Source: Dehalococcoidales bacterium (GTDB lineage: Bacteria; Chloroflexota; Dehalococcoidia; Dehalococcoidales; UBA3254). Taken from it: a stretch of 21,244 nucleotides of DNA. The notes beneath the pieces are model-generated. The model did no database searches. It was not told the DNA's origin and saw only the letters and a list, made by a program, of their open reading frames with translations. A program made the translations under genes and the position numbers. The stretch is taken from NCBI GenBank assembly GCA_028718465.1, contig JAQULX010000006.1:1-21244 (forward strand), written 5' to 3'. This document shows, in pieces, positions 14,115-21,244 of the stretch (positions are counted from its first letter, which is position 1; each line of letters starts with the position of its first letter).

Positions 14115-15389
14115 ATGAGTAACAAACAAGAAATCAAATCTGCTTTGCTTCCAATCCGCGTCCTGGATATAACCGAAGGAGGCTGCGCTATTGGAGGCAG
14201 GATGTTTGGAGACGTCGGGGCAGACGTTATCAAGATCGAACCTCCGGGCGGCAGTCAATCGCGCCTCGGGCCGTACTACAAGAACAAAGAAGACCCCAAT
14301 AATAGCCTTTTCTGGATGGCCTATAACTACAATAAAAGAGGCATAACTCTGGATATCCAGAAACCGGAAGGCCAGGAGCTTTTCAGAAGACTGGTCCTGA
14401 CAGCGGACATTATCCTGGAATCTTTCGGTCCGGGATTTATGGGCAAACTGAATCTGGGATATGATGACATCAGTCAGATTAAACCTGACATTATCTATAC
14501 ATCTATCACACCCTTCGGTCAGACCGGACCGAAAGCCGGCTATAAAGCCAATGAGCTTACCGTCTGGGCTAGCGGCGGTTTCCTTAATGATTGTGGAGAC
14601 CCCGATCGAGCTCCGGTATGGATCGGCTTTCCGCAGACCGGATTATTCGGTGGGGCCGAGGGCGCCGTGGGCTCGATGACCGCCCTGTGGCATCGTATCA
14701 ACACAGGTGAAGGACAATATGTCGACGTGTCCATGCAGGAAGCTGCCATGGCTTCAAATATGAATGTGCTGCAAATGTGGGACGTTAATAAAGTCGAGTT
14801 CCGCAGGGTGGGCGCAGTCTCCTTTGTGGCGGCCACCCAGGTCAAGCAGCCAATTTACTTCCGCTGTAAGGATGGCTATATTATGATTCTGGCACTGGGC
14901 GGAAACGATCCCTACGCTACTTCTTCGGAGCACCTGGTGCAGTGGATGAAGGATGAGGGCATGTGCCCGGAATGGCTGGCGAAGCTGGACTGGTGGAAGG
15001 ACTACAATGCCGCCGTCCTGAAACAGGACCTGGCCGATAAAGTGGGTGAAGCGATTGAGAATTTTACGCTTACCAAGACCAAAGATGAACTCTATGAAAT
15101 AGGCGCCTTTGGTAAATATAAGCAAATGCTGGTCGCCCCGGTCTCAAATACCAAAGATATCAGTGAAGACGTCCAGCTAAAAGGACGGAATTTCTGGGTA
15201 AATATGGAGCATCCCGAACTGAAAGATGTCCTGCCTTACTGCGGGCCTTTCATTCGCCTGAGCGAGAGCCCCATCGAGTTCAAGAGGCGTGCTCCATTGA
15301 TAGGTGAGCACAACAGCGAAATTTATAACCAGGAATTAGGCCTTCAGGAGGCCGACCTGAAAGCTCTGATAGATAAGGGAGTAATCTAA
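14115..15389 (+). CDS. CaiB/BaiF-type family III acyl-CoA transferase, subunit 1
   Basis: This is a 424-residue family III CoA-transferase, which moves CoA between carboxylic acids through enzyme-bound acyl anhydrides. The N-terminal block VLDITEGGCAIGGRMFGDVGAD with VIKIEPP (about 16-45) is typical of the interlocked-dimer fold. NKRGITLDIQKPEGQELFRRL and TADIILESFGPGFMGKLNLGYDDI follow. The region GEGQYVDVSMQEA ends with Glu209 at the position of the catalytic Asp169 of formyl-CoA transferase. Glu is also found there in other family members known to me. The substrate cannot be read from sequence. The next gene starts 1 nt after the stop and encodes a paralogue, so an alpha-beta enzyme like BbsE/BbsF is plausible. 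AGGACAGGTGA supports ATG 14115. Confidence 0.92.
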   Translation: MSNKQEIKSALLPIRVLDITEGGCAIGGRMFGDVGADVIKIEPPGGSQSRLGPYYKNKEDPNNSLFWMAYNYNKRGITLDIQKPEGQELFRRLVLTADIILESFGPGFMGKLNLGYDDISQIKPDIIYTSITPFGQTGPKAGYKANELTVWASGGFLNDCGDPDRAPVWIGFPQTGLFGGAEGAVGSMTALWHRINTGEGQYVDVSMQEAAMASNMNVLQMWDVNKVEFRRVGAVSFVAATQVKQPIYFRCKDGYIMILALGGNDPYATSSEHLVQWMKDEGMCPEWLAKLDWWKDYNAAVLKQDLADKVGEAIENFTLTKTKDELYEIGAFGKYKQMLVAPVSNTKDISEDVQLKGRNFWVNMEHPELKDVLPYCGPFIRLSESPIEFKRRAPLIGEHNSEIYNQELGLQEADLKALIDKGVI

Positions 15390-15390
15390 G

Positions 15391-16653
15391 ATGACTGTGA
15401 AGATGAACAAAAAAGTGTTTGAAGGAATCAAAGTAGCCGAATTCGCCTGGGTAGTGGTCGGACCTTCTACCTCCCGTTACCTGGCAGACCACGGCGCTAC
15501 TGTAGTCAAGGTCGAGTCGCACAAGCGTCTGGATACCAACCGCATCAATGGTCCTTTTGTGGGCGGCGTACCCACCCCCGACGGAAGCATGTTTTACGGC
15601 AAACACAATCCCGACAAGTATTGCATCAGCATCGACCTCGGAAGCCCGGGCGGTAAAAAGCTGGCCTGGAAAATGATTGAATGGGCGGATGTCGTCACCG
15701 AGTCCTTCTCTCCCGGTACCATGGAGAAATGGGGCATGGGTTATGAAGATATCAAGAAAGTCAAACCGGATGTTATCTTCTTCAGTTCCAGTATGCAGGG
15801 CAGGGGCGGCCCCCATACCAGCTATGCCGGTTACGGTCAAAACGCAGTTAATTTCAGTGGTTTCTCAGAAGTCACCGGATGGGCGGACAGGTTGCCTTCG
15901 CCTCCTTACGGGGCCTATACGGACTATGTTAGCTGCCGCTTTGCCGCTTTTGCTATTATGGCGGCGCTGGAATACCGGCGGCGGACCGGCAAAGGTCAGT
16001 ATATCGAGCAGTCCCAGTTTGAAAGCTCCATCCAGTTTTTCGCTCCTCCTATTATGGACTATCAAATCAACGGAAATATCATGAAACGGAATGGAAACCG
16101 CCTGCCTACGGCAGCGCCGCACGGCGTTTATCAGTGCAAGGGCGATGATAACTGGGTGGCAATGGGTGTAATGAACGAGGACCAGTGGTCCCGGTTCTGC
16201 CAGGCTATCGGCAATCCGGCCCTGTCTGCTCGGAAGGAGTTCGCCACACTGGCTGAAAGAAAAAGGAATGAAGACGCGCTGGACAAACTGGTTACCGATT
16301 GGACTCTCCCGCACACCTCCGAAGAGGTGGAGTCGATTTTGCAGAAAGCAGGCGTACCCTCCAACGTGGTAGAAAAGCCCTCCGATCTCTACAAGGACCC
16401 CCAACTGGAGCACCGGAAATATTTTACGCCGCTGGAACACTCTGCTATGGGACTGCAAAAATACGAAGCTCAGGGCTGTTTCATACTCTCGAAGACCCCG
16501 CGCGAGATCACCCGTCCGTCACCCTGCGTCGGCGAGCATAATGAATACGTTTTTAGGGACCTTCTGGGAATGAGCGATGATGAAATTGCCGAATATATTA
16601 TCGATGGCAGCATCACCACCGAGTTCGTGGGGAGGATGACCAGTTCATTTTAA
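15391..16653 (+). CDS. CaiB/BaiF-type family III acyl-CoA transferase, subunit 2
   Basis: This encodes 420 residues, paralogous to the preceding gene but clearly diverged. The N-terminus has GIKVAEFAWVVVGPSTSRYLADHGATVVKVES, followed by PDKYCISIDLGSPGGKKL, WADVVTESFSPGTMEKWGMGYEDI and KPDVIFFSSSMQGRGGP, all family blocks. TGKGQYIEQSQFES puts Glu211 at the catalytic Asp position. The ATG lies 1 nt after the upstream stop, with GGGAG about 9 nt ahead, so the pair is translationally linked and probably forms a heteromer. An ATG four codons later is an alternative start. A 15-bp hairpin terminator follows. Candidate roles are activation of aromatic, fatty or dicarboxylic acids in an anaerobe; none is proved. 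Confidence 0.92.
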   Translation: MTVKMNKKVFEGIKVAEFAWVVVGPSTSRYLADHGATVVKVESHKRLDTNRINGPFVGGVPTPDGSMFYGKHNPDKYCISIDLGSPGGKKLAWKMIEWADVVTESFSPGTMEKWGMGYEDIKKVKPDVIFFSSSMQGRGGPHTSYAGYGQNAVNFSGFSEVTGWADRLPSPPYGAYTDYVSCRFAAFAIMAALEYRRRTGKGQYIEQSQFESSIQFFAPPIMDYQINGNIMKRNGNRLPTAAPHGVYQCKGDDNWVAMGVMNEDQWSRFCQAIGNPALSARKEFATLAERKRNEDALDKLVTDWTLPHTSEEVESILQKAGVPSNVVEKPSDLYKDPQLEHRKYFTPLEHSAMGLQKYEAQGCFILSKTPREITRPSPCVGEHNEYVFRDLLGMSDDEIAEYIIDGSITTEFVGRMTSSF

Positions 16654-16675
16654 TTCCAGAGGCTGAGAACATGGA

Positions 16676-16717
16676 AACAGCCCCGGTGAGATCTGGAACG
16701 AACTCACCGGGGCTGTT
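16676..16717 (+). terminator. Strong hairpin terminator between convergent genes
   Basis: AACAGCCCCGGTGAG (16676-16690) pairs with CTCACCGGGGCTGTT (16703-16717) in a perfect 15-bp stem with a 12-nt loop, followed by ATTTT on the plus strand. It lies between the CoA-transferase stop (16653) and the convergent prepilin peptidase stop (16740), so it may serve both. Confidence 0.85.
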
Positions 16718-16739
16718 ATTTTCGCTTCAGTAAACATGT

Positions 16740-17528
16740 TTATCCGGTAAACATACCCAGATACCAGTTCAATATCGGCGTACCCCAGAGCATAGTGATG
16801 ATAGCAGCCAGTGAGAGAAACGGCCCGAAGGGAATGCCTTCTTTGCGTTTTTTAAGACGGAATATCAGCAGTGTCATCGCAGTCAGACCGCCCAAAATGA
16901 TGGCTCCCAGTATTGCCACAAATACCTCGGCAAACCCGGTAGCCAGGCCGATCAGGGCTGCCATCTTGACATCTCCGAAACCCATGCCTCCGGGTATCAC
17001 GATCGCCGGGATCAGCAGGAAAACAAATCCCGCCGCGCCACCGATAAGGGCGTTTATTATTCCGTTACCGGCAATGCCGGCATTGAGAATATCGTTCTTG
17101 ATGAAGAAGGGCGCAATTATCAATGCCGCGATCAGTGAAGGATAAACGACCTTATTTAAAATCAATTTGTGATCCAGATCGATGATTGCGATCAATATAA
17201 ATAAATATGAATAAAGCGCGATAAACCCCGTTTCCAGGGTAATGCCCCGGTACCAGAAAAGAAAGGCTGTAAAAACCCCGCACCCCACCTCAACCCATAA
17301 TACTCTGAGAGGTATTTTTGATTCGCAGTGACGGCAGCGGCCGCGCAGGACGATATAACTGAGAATGGGGACCAGGTCCAGAGCGGTAAGCCGGCGCTGG
17401 CAGGCATCGCAGTGGGACGGCGGACGGCTCAAGGATTTGCCTTGAGGCAGACGGTCTGCGCAAACATTCAGGAAACTGCCGATCGAAGCTCCGAGCAGAC
17501 CTGATAATATGATCAGATATATTTCCAT
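16740..17528 (-). CDS. Prepilin peptidase (type IV leader peptidase, A24 family)
   Basis: This is a 262-residue membrane aspartic protease that cleaves, and usually N-methylates, prepilin-like proteins. GSFLNVCADRLP (17-28) precedes the cytoplasmic zinc-binding domain with Cys40-x2-Cys43 and Cys65-x2-Cys68, the form seen in bifunctional PilD enzymes. Catalytic aspartates lie in IDLDH (117-120) and in the GxGDxK motif (Asp186). Several hydrophobic segments span residues 80-260. No pilus genes are adjacent, so it presumably serves pilins encoded elsewhere. No Shine-Dalgarno is visible before ATG 17528, and the nearest promoter would give an almost leaderless mRNA. Confidence 0.93.
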   Translation of the reverse strand: MEIYLIILSGLLGASIGSFLNVCADRLPQGKSLSRPPSHCDACQRRLTALDLVPILSYIVLRGRCRHCESKIPLRVLWVEVGCGVFTAFLFWYRGITLETGFIALYSYLFILIAIIDLDHKLILNKVVYPSLIAALIIAPFFIKNDILNAGIAGNGIINALIGGAAGFVFLLIPAIVIPGGMGFGDVKMAALIGLATGFAEVFVAILGAIILGGLTAMTLLIFRLKKRKEGIPFGPFLSLAAIITMLWGTPILNWYLGMFTG

Positions 17529-17538
17529 GATTTTCTAT

Positions 17539-17567
17539 ATTGTGTATGTTTTTGTATTCGAGTTCAA
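17539..17567 (-). promoter_or_regulatory. Candidate promoter of the prepilin peptidase gene
   Basis: On the minus strand TTGAAC (17567-17562) and CACAAT (17544-17539), each four of six, are 17 nt apart. Transcription would begin around 17532, about 4 nt before the ATG, which fits the absence of a ribosome binding site. Confidence 0.35.
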
Positions 17568-17579
17568 TAGTACTAAAGC

Positions 17580-17760
17580 ATGGCCTTGATTTTCAAGTCC
17601 TGATGAAATTCGCCGGGGGTCATTTCGTTCTTTCAAGCCCACTGCGGACTGGATCCGGAATCTACCCGGTCTCCCCTTCTATATTCCTTAATCATTATTC
17701 TCTTCCTTCCCCACCGGGTGGACAGAAACACCTCCGAGCGAAGGGAATAATGTTCCCTGA
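17580..17760. repeat. Non-coding stretch with repeat-like segments
   Basis: GGGTCATTTCGTT near 17617 and GCGGACTGGATCCGGAATCT near 17645 resemble degenerate dispersed intergenic repeats. Small palindromes follow: CCACCGGGTGG at 17711-17721 and AGGGAA-TAATG-TTCCCT at 17742-17758. None is followed by a U-tract. No conserved protein frame was found in the 17529-17852 gap. Its right end holds the his promoter. Confidence 0.35.
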
Positions 17761-17795
17761 AAAATGTAAAGGCCCTGAAAAGTCGCATAATCACC

Positions 17796-17825
17796 TTGTG
17801 ATGTTCGGCGGCTATAGTGTAAAAT
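17796..17825 (+). promoter_or_regulatory. Candidate promoter of the his operon
   Basis: TTGTGA (17796-17801, four of six) and TAAAAT (17820-17825, five of six) are 18 nt apart. The leader would be about 20 nt, carrying the hisZ ribosome site GAAGGTGA. No attenuator fits in such a short leader. Confidence 0.5.
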
Positions 17826-17852
17826 TTACCTGTATTTAATGAAGGTGAAGAT

Positions 17853-19073
17853 ATGAAAGTAGAAAAATGCAAGGGAATGCGGGACCTCTTTCCCTCCGAT
17901 ATGGAAAAGTTCCGCCTGATTACTGAAATCTTCCGGGAATCGTGCAACAAATGGGGCTACGAAGAAGTCCGCACACCGACCCTGGAGCACCTGCACCTGT
18001 TTACCCAGGCAGGTACTCTCACTCCCGGTATGCTAAACAAAGTCTACTCATTCCTGGATTGGGACGGCTGGAGCGGCGAAAGGGTTGTCCTTCGCCCGGA
18101 TGCAACCATACCGGTCGCCAGGATGTTTATCGAAAGCATGTCCGGAAAAGAGCTGGCAAAACTGTTCTATATCGTTAATACATTTATATTCGAAGAGACC
18201 GGGAAGAAGAGCCGGGAAAAGTGGCAGTCCGGTGCTGAGCTTATCGGCATGGGTTCTCCGCTCGCTGATGTAGAACTGATCGTGCTGGCTTCAGAGGTCT
18301 TGAAAAGGCTGGGCCTCAAAGATATAGAGATTAAGCTATCCCATGCCGGCCTCACCCGCGGCATTCTTCAGAAACTGGGGCTTGCGGAAGAGGAGCAGCA
18401 GCAAATATTTAACGGCCTGCTGGATGGAGACCCCGGCGTGCTTACCAGAATAAAAAAGGAAAAACCGGAACTGGCCCCCATTTTAGCCTTGCAGGGCCAA
18501 TCTTCCGGATTTGTTAAAAACCTGGCCGCCTCTCTGACTCTGGATTTGCCTGAGCTCAAACCGCAGGTTGACGACTTTGTTTATATCGCGGACACGCTGC
18601 AATCTCTGGGAATCAATTACCATATTGATATCGCTTCACTAAGAGGATTTGAATACTATACCGGGGTTATTTTTCAACTGTTTATCAACGACGAAAAGGT
18701 GGGTGGGGGCGGTCGCTATGATGCCTTGATTCCGGCAATGGGAGGCAGTAATACTCCGGCTTCCGGTTTTGCCCTTTATCTTGACCTGCTGATGGATATG
18801 GTTCAGTCCTCGAAGATAGCACCCGGGCCCATGCCCAAAATACTGGTAAAAATGGAACCCGGGACATCTAGGCCGGGATTTTCGGCGGCGGAACGATTGA
18901 GAGAAGCCGGTTATATCGTCAAACTGCACCTTGGCGGAAGAGGACCGATGGAAATCGATTGGGAACTGGATGTGCGCAGCAAGGCCCCACCCCTGGCGTT
19001 AATCGATGTATCCGGCAACAAACAATTCGAATTCCAGACTATTGAGGAAGTGCTGCAAAAAATTGGCGGCTAG
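17853..19073 (+). CDS. hisZ: ATP phosphoribosyltransferase regulatory subunit (HisZ)
   Basis: This 406-residue class II aminoacyl-tRNA synthetase-like protein activates short-form HisG and mediates histidine feedback. The histidyl-tRNA synthetase fold shows an N-terminal block KGMRDLFP (about 6-13), motif 2 around residues 108-130, RGFEYYTG at 264-271 and GGGGRYDALIPAMGG after it. In motif 2 the ATP-binding arginine of synthetases (FRYE) is Ile112 (FIFE), which argues against a tRNA-charging enzyme. A short C-terminal domain (about 325-406) resembles a reduced anticodon-binding domain, which many HisZ proteins lack. It is directly followed by hisG (37-nt gap) and hisD. ATG 17853 is preceded by GAAGGTGA. 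Confidence 0.87.
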   Translation: MKVEKCKGMRDLFPSDMEKFRLITEIFRESCNKWGYEEVRTPTLEHLHLFTQAGTLTPGMLNKVYSFLDWDGWSGERVVLRPDATIPVARMFIESMSGKELAKLFYIVNTFIFEETGKKSREKWQSGAELIGMGSPLADVELIVLASEVLKRLGLKDIEIKLSHAGLTRGILQKLGLAEEEQQQIFNGLLDGDPGVLTRIKKEKPELAPILALQGQSSGFVKNLAASLTLDLPELKPQVDDFVYIADTLQSLGINYHIDIASLRGFEYYTGVIFQLFINDEKVGGGGRYDALIPAMGGSNTPASGFALYLDLLMDMVQSSKIAPGPMPKILVKMEPGTSRPGFSAAERLREAGYIVKLHLGGRGPMEIDWELDVRSKAPPLALIDVSGNKQFEFQTIEEVLQKIGG

Positions 19074-19110
19074 CTTTCCTGGCCTGTACTGGAGATAAAA
19101 GGTTGTATAC

Positions 19111-20520
19111 ATGCAGATAAGAATTGCTTTACCTAAAGGCCGACTGCTTGATGACACGGCCAAACTGAATAGCATCACCGGATGGAACTTGCAGGACTAT
19201 TCGGAAGGCTCTCGGCTGTATCACCTCAGCTCTACCATCCTGTCCGATCTTTCCGGGAAAATCCTCCATGAAAAGGATATTCCCATCCAGGTTGCCATAG
19301 GCAACTACGACCTGGGGATATGCGGGCTCGATTGGATCCAGGAGTTGCTGGTGAAGTATCCCGGAAGCAACCTGGTCAAGGTCGCAGACCTGGGGTATGG
19401 GGAGCTGTCCATATTCCTGGCAGCCAGCCGCTTTTCCCGGTTCTCCAGTCTGGAAAGTATTCGCACTTGCGAAAAGGTGATCGACATCGCCAGCGAATAT
19501 CCGAACCTGGCTGAATCACTGGCCCTTGGCTGCAGCATCCGGCGTTTTAATATTTTCCCCCTCTGGGGGGCCGCCGAAATCTATCCTCCGGAAAACGCCG
19601 ACCTGGTCCTTTTGTCCGCCAGAAGCGGAGAAGATATACCAGCCAGTCTCATTCCGGTAACCAGGGTCCTGGACTCCACAGCCTGCCTGGTGGCCAACAG
19701 GACCAGCCTGGAAAATAAGGACCTCAGCGGTATTCTGCGCTCTATTTATGTCAATTATAAACCGGCTTCTCCGTCTGTCTTTCCACAGCCCCTGAGTCCG
19801 GAAAGCCGCCCGGAGCCGCCTCCGGCCTTTATGCCTGCCGACTCGGTCCGTCTGGCTTTGCCGGACGGCCACCAGCAAAAACATATGGTCGCTATTCTGA
19901 GCAAAGCCGGCATCAATATCAGGGACTATCCCTCCGTCAACGCAAACAGAAGGCCGACAGCGGATATTCCCGGCCTGACGGTAAAAGTCATTCGCCCCCA
20001 GGATATGCCTTTGCAGATAGCCAACGGCAAATTTGACATCGCAGTCACCGGCCGGGACTGGGTCATGGAGCATCTGTACCAGTTCCCATCCAGCCCGCTG
20101 GTCGAACTGGCCGACCTTAAATATGGCTGGGTAAAAATCGTTGCGGCTGTTCATAATGATTTGCCTGTCAATGATATCGCCGGTATAAGAAAGATCATAG
20201 CCGAGAAAAGCGGGCGGATCAGGGTGGCGTCTGAATACGTCAGGATTGCGGACAAGTATGCACGGGACAATCACCTGGGCATGTACAGAATTATACCCAC
20301 CTGGGGCGCTACGGAAGCTTTTCTGCCGGATGACGCCGATATCCTCATTGAAAATACCGAGACCGGAGGCACCCTGAAGCGTCATAATCTGAAAATAATC
20401 GATACCCTCTTTGAATCGACCGCTTGCCTGATAGCCAACGCTGGTTCTCTCAGCTCGGAGAAAGCCGGTATTATCAGGAATATTGCGGAAAGACTACAGA
20501 CCGCGGTCAAGGAGAAATAG
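19111..20520 (+). CDS. hisG: Tandem-fused short-form ATP phosphoribosyltransferase (HisG-HisG)
   Basis: It catalyses the first step of histidine synthesis, ATP + PRPP to phosphoribosyl-ATP. At 469 residues it is about twice the short-form length. Copy 1 (about 1-216) and copy 2 (about 245-469) align along their length: RIALPKGR/RLALPDGH, DLGICGLDWI/DIAVTGRDWV, VADLGYGELSI/LADLKYGWVKI, PLWGAAE/PTWGATE and STACLVAN/STACLIAN. A proline-rich linker (217-244) joins them. The PRPP loop ENTETGGTL is intact in copy 2 (414-422) but lost in copy 1 (about 168-176, LSARSGEDI). The N-terminal PKGR (8-11) is intact in copy 1 but is PDGH (251-254) in copy 2. This suggests a pseudo-heterodimer with divided active-site roles, working with HisZ. 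There is no C-terminal ACT-like domain of the long form. Confidence 0.92.
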   Translation: MQIRIALPKGRLLDDTAKLNSITGWNLQDYSEGSRLYHLSSTILSDLSGKILHEKDIPIQVAIGNYDLGICGLDWIQELLVKYPGSNLVKVADLGYGELSIFLAASRFSRFSSLESIRTCEKVIDIASEYPNLAESLALGCSIRRFNIFPLWGAAEIYPPENADLVLLSARSGEDIPASLIPVTRVLDSTACLVANRTSLENKDLSGILRSIYVNYKPASPSVFPQPLSPESRPEPPPAFMPADSVRLALPDGHQQKHMVAILSKAGINIRDYPSVNANRRPTADIPGLTVKVIRPQDMPLQIANGKFDIAVTGRDWVMEHLYQFPSSPLVELADLKYGWVKIVAAVHNDLPVNDIAGIRKIIAEKSGRIRVASEYVRIADKYARDNHLGMYRIIPTWGATEAFLPDDADILIENTETGGTLKRHNLKIIDTLFESTACLIANAGSLSSEKAGIIRNIAERLQTAVKEK

Positions 20521-20521
20521 A

Positions 20522-21244
20522 TTGGAAATCATCGAAGGTTTTGCCGCAGCCAGCGCCCGGTTGTCCCGCCGGACTGTTTCCGGGGCAGGTGGAATATCTC
20601 CCCGGATGCAATCCCGCTTAAAAGAGATTTTCGGCGCGGATATCGGCCTTGAGGAGGCTGTCGCCCGCATCCTGGATGATGTCCGTAATCAGGGCGATCA
20701 GGCGGTACTAGATTACACATTCAGGATTGACGGCTTCAGACTGAAGTCAATTGAAATAAAACCCGAGCAGATCAGAGAAGCTTACTCGCAAACTGATAAG
20801 GAACTGGTTGAGGCTTTGACTGTCGCAGCCGGGCGCATCCGCAGTTTCCATGAAGCGCAAAAAGAGCATCTTTTTCAGGGAGTGAATGGTGATGAATGGG
20901 ATCAACTGGTGCGGCCCTTGGCCAGAGTGGGAGTCTATGCTCCGGGCGGCACTGCCAGCTACCCCTCGACGGTACTGATGACGGCTATTCCGGCCAGGGT
21001 CGCCGGAGTAAAAGAGATTATTCTGGCGACTCCTCCCCGCAATGACGGCGCCATACCTCCCGCTACCCTGGTCGCCGCCGATATCGCCGGAGTAGACCGC
21101 GTTTTCAGCATCGGCGGAGCCCAGGCTATCGCAGCAATGGCCTACGGAACAGCCTCGGTGCCCGCCGTAGACAAGGTTTGCGGGCCGGGTAATATCTTTG
21201 TCGCACTGGCGAAAAACATGGTTTTCGGCGCTGTGGATATCAGA
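20522..21244 (+). CDS. hisD: Histidinol dehydrogenase (N-terminal part, cut by the window end)
   Basis: It oxidises L-histidinol to histidine in two NAD+-dependent steps. The visible 241 residues are a little over half the usual length of about 430. The start is TTG at 20522, fixed by AAGGAG at 20509-20514 seven nt upstream and lying 1 nt after the hisG stop. Family blocks include VGVYAPGGTASYPSTVLM, then ARVAGVKEI, FSIGGAQAIAAMAYGT and VDKVCGPGN near the end of the window. The catalytic and metal-binding C-terminal residues lie outside. The TTG start and missing stop explain why simple gene finding misses it. Confidence 0.95.
   Translation, partial: MEIIEGFAAASARLSRRTVSGAGGISPRMQSRLKEIFGADIGLEEAVARILDDVRNQGDQAVLDYTFRIDGFRLKSIEIKPEQIREAYSQTDKELVEALTVAAGRIRSFHEAQKEHLFQGVNGDEWDQLVRPLARVGVYAPGGTASYPSTVLMTAIPARVAGVKEIILATPPRNDGAIPPATLVAADIAGVDRVFSIGGAQAIAAMAYGTASVPAVDKVCGPGNIFVALAKNMVFGAVDIR

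Noticed and set aside
17600..17660. Hammerhead ribozyme core (CTGATGA)
   Set aside because: The required GAAA after stem II and the closing stems cannot be found.
17540..17839. 99-aa plus-strand ORF upstream of hisZ
   Set aside because: Composition is unlike a real protein, it has no ribosome site and it crosses repeat-like and promoter sequence.
17580..17852. T-box riboswitch or His leader peptide before hisZ
   Set aside because: CCGGGTGGAC near 17714 superficially recalls a T-box, but there is no full T-box sequence and no terminator. The only nearby frame has two His codons, with no His run.
19516..20385. 289-aa ORF antisense to hisG
   Set aside because: It is a shadow of the high-GC third positions of hisG. 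It lacks family motifs and a ribosome site.
1..21244. tRNA, rRNA, CRISPR array, insertion sequence or prophage genes
   Set aside because: No cloverleaf, regularly spaced repeats, transposase or integrase motifs were seen on either strand by eye. A covariance-model scan was not possible.

Overview
The window looks like a chromosomal segment of an anaerobic bacterium, most likely a Chloroflexota of the class Dehalococcoidia. That placement is an inference. It rests on one continuous operon carrying the whole shikimate/Phe/Tyr route, a short-form HisG partnered by HisZ, a pair of CaiB/BaiF CoA-transferases, and intergenic repeat debris of the kind common in that group. No rRNA, tRNA, CRISPR array or intact mobile element was seen.

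Layout. Positions 1-877 hold the 3' end of a zinc-ribbon gene and an uncharacterised gene. Positions 930-2341 hold a well-formed promoter and an ArsB/NhaD-type membrane transporter. Positions 2368-3583 (+) hold pyrE overlapped by a HAD-family hydrolase. Positions 12157 down to 3590 (-) hold nine tightly packed genes in the order aroF-aroB-aroD-aroE-aroK-aroA-aroC-pheA-tyrA. They cover every step from PEP + erythrose-4-phosphate to chorismate, then the branches towards phenylalanine and tyrosine. Most junctions overlap (4-41 nt). A MarR-family regulator lies just upstream on the same strand. Positions 12911-14114 are gene-poor, with one small hypothetical gene, repeat-like debris and a promoter region carrying a perfect CRP-type palindrome. 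Positions 14115-16653 (+) hold two adjacent family III CoA-transferases ending in a strong hairpin. Positions 16740-17528 (-) hold a prepilin peptidase. Positions 17853-21244 (+) begin a histidine operon, hisZ-hisG-hisD, with hisD cut by the window end.

The most interesting element is the 5' leader of the aro operon (about 12183-12369, minus strand). It contains an unannotated 26-codon ORF with seven consecutive aromatic codons (Tyr-Tyr-Trp-Tyr-Tyr-Tyr-Phe). It also contains three mutually exclusive pairing segments and an intrinsic terminator just upstream of aroF. This is the complete architecture of a ribosome-mediated transcription attenuator that would sense charged aromatic tRNAs. The first enzyme, AroF, also has the N-terminal domain used for feedback control in type I-beta DAHP synthases, so the pathway is probably controlled twice.

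The second notable item is hisG. It encodes two complete short-form HisG units joined by a proline-rich linker. The first copy keeps the N-terminal PKGR motif but has lost the PRPP loop. The second keeps the PRPP loop but has lost PKGR. This looks like a fused pseudo-heterodimer with divided active-site elements.
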